From Cognatishimia maritima (lineage in GTDB: Bacteria > Pseudomonadota > Alphaproteobacteria > Rhodobacterales > Rhodobacteraceae), in NCBI RefSeq assembly GCF_900129685.1, contig NZ_FQWM01000001.1, positions 434,001-498,000 on the forward strand: a stretch of 64,000 bases of DNA, given 5' to 3'. The translations under genes were made by a program, and so were the position numbers. How positions within the stretch are numbered: position 1 is the first letter of the stretch; each line of letters begins with the position of its first letter. This document shows, in pieces, positions 61,542-64,000 of this stretch. The notes beneath the pieces are model-generated. The model was not told the origin of the DNA and made no database searches. It was given only the letters and a program-made list of their open reading frames with translations.

Positions 61542-62726
61542 CTACCCGCGTCTATCCTCTGCAACCGCTTGAAAGAACGGCAGTGCCGCCTCAATCATGT
61601 CATCCGTGGCAGTAAGACACACGCGAAAGTCCGTCGGTCGATCAAATATCGAACCGGGCATGACATAAACGCCGTGTTCTTGCAGGCGTTTGGCAAATGC
61701 GTCGCTATCACCGCCCGGCGCACGGCCCCAAAGATAAAACGTGCCCTCCGGTCTGGTCATGGCGTAGCCCCACTGACCCAACGCGCCAAGCAGCCGCTCT
61801 CTGCGGCGCGCAAGAGCGACGATGTCTATGCTGGTCGCATCAAGGTCTGGGATGGCATAGATAAGAGGTGCATCCGGCACGTTCCAACCGTCCGCCATTT
61901 GCACAGCAAACCGCAAAGCTTGGATCTCTTCACGCTCGGATTGGGGTAGTGTCGGAGAAATCGCCAAATAACCAAGGCGCAGCCCCGGAGCGAGAAGAAT
62001 TTTACCAAATGAGTAATCTATCAACGTGTGCGGATAAACCGCCGCCGGCGAAGTGAATCCGATCCCGTCAAACCGAATTCGCCGATAGGGTTCATCGGAC
62101 AATATCCAGATACGTCGCCCAATTTCTTTCGATTTGGCCTCCAGCATATCAGCGAGCGCCTGAAGTTCCGCGCGCGAATAGATCCGGCCGGTTGGATTGT
62201 GTGGCGTATTGACGACCACAATCCGTGTATTTGGGGTTATCGAATTGGAAATTGCTGACAGATCAAGATCAAAGTTACGTGCATCCAGCGGAACAGGCAC
62301 TTCTTTGGCTCCGGCGACGGCCAGCATTGATCCATAACAAAACCAACCCGGCAACGGTACAATACATTCATCGCCCGGTTCCAGCAGCATGGTAAAACAC
62401 ATTTTGATGGCGCCAAATGCACCTTTGGTCAAAGCGATATCTTCCTCTTCAAAAGGAAGACCCAATTCCTGTGTCAGCGAACCCGCCAGATAAGTGCAGG
62501 CCTCAGCTTCGTTGGTCTTATACGCAAACCAATCAACAGCCTGCGGTTCAGCGTGCGTTTTCAGGGCGGTGACCACGCTAGGCAGCGGCATTTCTTGTGG
62601 GTTGCCAAACGTGAAGTCTGCAACAGCCGGTGTCTCTCGAACAGCGGCGCTGTAAGCCGTGTAAAAGGTTTCCACTTTCTGAATAGATCGGGCAGCGTCC
62701 TGCGCCCTGCTAGCAACTGTTGACAT
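61542..62726 (-). CDS. Class I/II PLP-dependent aminotransferase
   Basis: A 394-residue fold-type I aminotransferase. ADFTFGNPQEMPLPSVV near 35-51, VNTPHNPTGRIYSRAEL, SDEPYRRIRF and DYSFGKILLAPGLRLGYLA with the PLP lysine are the usual signatures. The amino donor and acceptor are unknown. The start is the second of two ATGs at 62729/62726; GGGAG lies six bases before 62726. The frame continues upstream to 62870 but lacks similarity. Confidence 0.9.
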   Translation of the reverse strand: MSTVASRAQDAARSIQKVETFYTAYSAAVRETPAVADFTFGNPQEMPLPSVVTALKTHAEPQAVDWFAYKTNEAEACTYLAGSLTQELGLPFEEEDIALTKGAFGAIKMCFTMLLEPGDECIVPLPGWFCYGSMLAVAGAKEVPVPLDARNFDLDLSAISNSITPNTRIVVVNTPHNPTGRIYSRAELQALADMLEAKSKEIGRRIWILSDEPYRRIRFDGIGFTSPAAVYPHTLIDYSFGKILLAPGLRLGYLAISPTLPQSEREEIQALRFAVQMADGWNVPDAPLIYAIPDLDATSIDIVALARRRERLLGALGQWGYAMTRPEGTFYLWGRAPGGDSDAFAKRLQEHGVYVMPGSIFDRPTDFRVCLTATDDMIEAALPFFQAVAEDRRG

Positions 62727-62927
62727 CATCCTCTCCCATTGCATTTCATTTGCGTCGCCGAAAAAGCGTCGGGTATTTAGATCTCGAAGGGTGCCAGAAT
62801 TCTGTGCTTTTGTCTTTGTTTTTAAGGAATCAGCGGTTCCAGAGCACCAACTTACTTTGCAAACCAACAACCGTTGCCAGCTGCAAAGCTAGTAAAAAAG
62901 TATTCAACCAAGGTCAAAGGTCAGACC

Positions 62928-64000
62928 CTATTCCGCCCGCTCGGCCTCAATCTCACGCCATTTCGCGACATTCCGATTATGCTCGGCCAATGTCGCCGCA
63001 AACGCATGCCCACCGGTGCCATCCGCCACAAAGAACACAAAATCGGTTTCATCGGGGTTGGCAGCGGCCTCTAGGCTCGCGCGGCCCGGGTTGGCGATGG
63101 GCGTCACAGGCAAGCCGTCGATCACATAGGTGTTCCACGGCGTCTCGCGTTGCAATTCACTGCGGCGCAGGCCACGGCCCAGCGTGCCTTCGCCTTTGGT
63201 GATCCCATAAATCACCGTCGGGTCCGTCTGCAGCCGCATACCACGGTTCAGGCGGTTCACAAAGACGCTGGCCACCTGCCCGCGTTCTTCGGCAACGCCG
63301 GTCTCTTTTTCGATGATCGACGCAAGGATCAGCAATTCCAGCGGCGTGCTCAGCGGCACGTCTGGATTGCGCGTATCCCAAGCATTCGCAATCAGTTCCG
63401 CCTGATCCGCTTGCATCCGTTCAATGACAGACGCCCGCGTATCGCCTTCGCTGATCTCATAGGAATTCGGCGCCAAAGTGCCTTCGGTCGGCACCTCAAC
63501 CTCGCCCTGCAAGAGGTCGATTTTTTTCAAAACATCAACAACTTGCCAGCTTGTCACCCCTTCGGCCATCGCAATGCGATAGCGCGTGTCAGACTGCGTG
63601 CGCACGAGGTTGAAGACCTCTGGTTCTTCATCTGCTGCGGGATCGAATTTCACCACTTCGACAAAGCGATTGGTCGCCGGGTCCATTTCCCGCACCTGAA
63701 TTTCGGCGCTGGTGACACCGATCCGGTAAACCACCTCTGTGCCGCAGGTCGAGGCCCCGCCCCGCGTGACGATATCGGCGATTTCTTCCATCGAGGCTGC
63801 GGCGGGCACAAGGAACGACCCGGCTTTCAGGAGCTGCGATTTGTCGGTATAATCTGCGCCCATGCGAAAGAGCGTGGCGTTGGACACAGCCCCAGCCGCC
63901 TCCAACTGGCGCGACACCTTGCGCATATTGGTCCCGCGCTCAACTTCGACGCAGATCGCCTCACTCAGCGGGCCTTCGGCAACATATTCGCCCTTGCCCC
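62928..64000 (-). CDS. mltG: Endolytic transglycosylase MltG (3' part)
   Basis: It cuts nascent glycan strands in the periplasm and sets chain length during peptidoglycan synthesis. The window holds the last 357 codons; the frame is open to the edge, so the membrane anchor is missing. The YceG/MltG core is clear: SYEISEGDTRASVIERMQ, ILASIIEKETGVAEERGQVASVFVNRL with the catalytic Glu in EKET, LQTDPTVIYGI, TPWNTYVIDGLPVTPIANPG and DETDFVFFVADGTGGHAFA. A short polar tail ends the protein. Confidence 0.95.
   Translation of the reverse strand, partial: GKGEYVAEGPLSEAICVEVERGTNMRKVSRQLEAAGAVSNATLFRMGADYTDKSQLLKAGSFLVPAAASMEEIADIVTRGGASTCGTEVVYRIGVTSAEIQVREMDPATNRFVEVVKFDPAADEEPEVFNLVRTQSDTRYRIAMAEGVTSWQVVDVLKKIDLLQGEVEVPTEGTLAPNSYEISEGDTRASVIERMQADQAELIANAWDTRNPDVPLSTPLELLILASIIEKETGVAEERGQVASVFVNRLNRGMRLQTDPTVIYGITKGEGTLGRGLRRSELQRETPWNTYVIDGLPVTPIANPGRASLEAAANPDETDFVFFVADGTGGHAFAATLAEHNRNVAKWREIEAERAE

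Noticed and set aside
1-64000. tRNA, rRNA, CRISPR or insertion-sequence content
   Set aside because: No cloverleaf-like T-loop sequence, rRNA segment, spaced repeat array or transposase-like frame was found on reading both strands.

Overview
The window looks like a chromosomal segment of an alphaproteobacterium of the Rhodobacterales / Roseobacter group. The reasons are an intact RcGTA-type gene transfer agent cluster, a PDH operon whose E1-beta carries its own lipoyl domain, a LexA box of the alphaproteobacterial GAAC-N7-GAAC type, and overall protein similarity. These are judgements from sequence reading; no database search was run. I see no rRNA, tRNA, CRISPR array or insertion sequence.

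Layout. 1-4.1 kb: a partial DUF808 membrane protein, coaD, a CBS-pair protein, and a LysR regulator divergent from mmsA (CoA-acylating methylmalonate-semialdehyde dehydrogenase) with two near-identical palindromes between them. 4.2-6 kb: a small unknown protein and a YbdK-type carboxylate-amine ligase. 6-9.2 kb: the rest of valine degradation (isobutyryl-CoA dehydrogenase, 3-hydroxyisobutyryl-CoA hydrolase, 3-hydroxyisobutyrate dehydrogenase) behind a recognisable promoter. 9.2-11.3 kb: small membrane and periplasmic proteins and an MmyB-type regulator with a palindromic operator. 11.3-14.3 kb: uvrA with an SOS box. 14.5-16.5 kb: a methyltransferase and lpd. 16.5-24 kb: a GNAT protein, DUF924, an MFS permease, queA and a giant AsmA-like protein, all on the minus strand. 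23.7-27 kb: bcp, DUF455, an M23 peptidase and a bactofilin. 27-32.7 kb: a DMT permease, a methyltransferase, an XRE/membrane pair, a GFA protein, gluconokinase, DUF3179 and two cyclophilins. 32.8-37.8 kb: pgk, class I aldolase, an LCCL protein, an AidB-like protein and ftsB. 37.8-42.2 kb: the pyruvate dehydrogenase operon pdhA-VOC-pdhB-orf-pdhC. 42.3-43.4 kb: an isolated AT-richer gene of unknown function. 43.5-45.4 kb: cysK and cysE. 45.5-59.8 kb: the gene transfer agent cluster on the minus strand, followed by a second DUF3179 protein, an aminotransferase and a partial mltG.

How the genes work together. PDH (pdhABC plus the remote lpd) feeds acetyl-CoA from glycolysis (pgk, fda). The mms/ibd genes take valine to propionyl-CoA. 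cysE and cysK make cysteine from serine. The GTA genes run in the canonical order from small terminase to host-specificity protein with short overlaps. One promoter, TTGACA-N17-TACAGT, precedes the first gene, with a near-consensus CtrA half-site pair just upstream, which fits the known CtrA control of GTA production. Nothing here is clearly a new system. The best candidates for something undescribed are the unknown AT-richer gene at 42.3-43.4 kb, the small proteins embedded in the pdh operon, and several unassigned palindromic operators.
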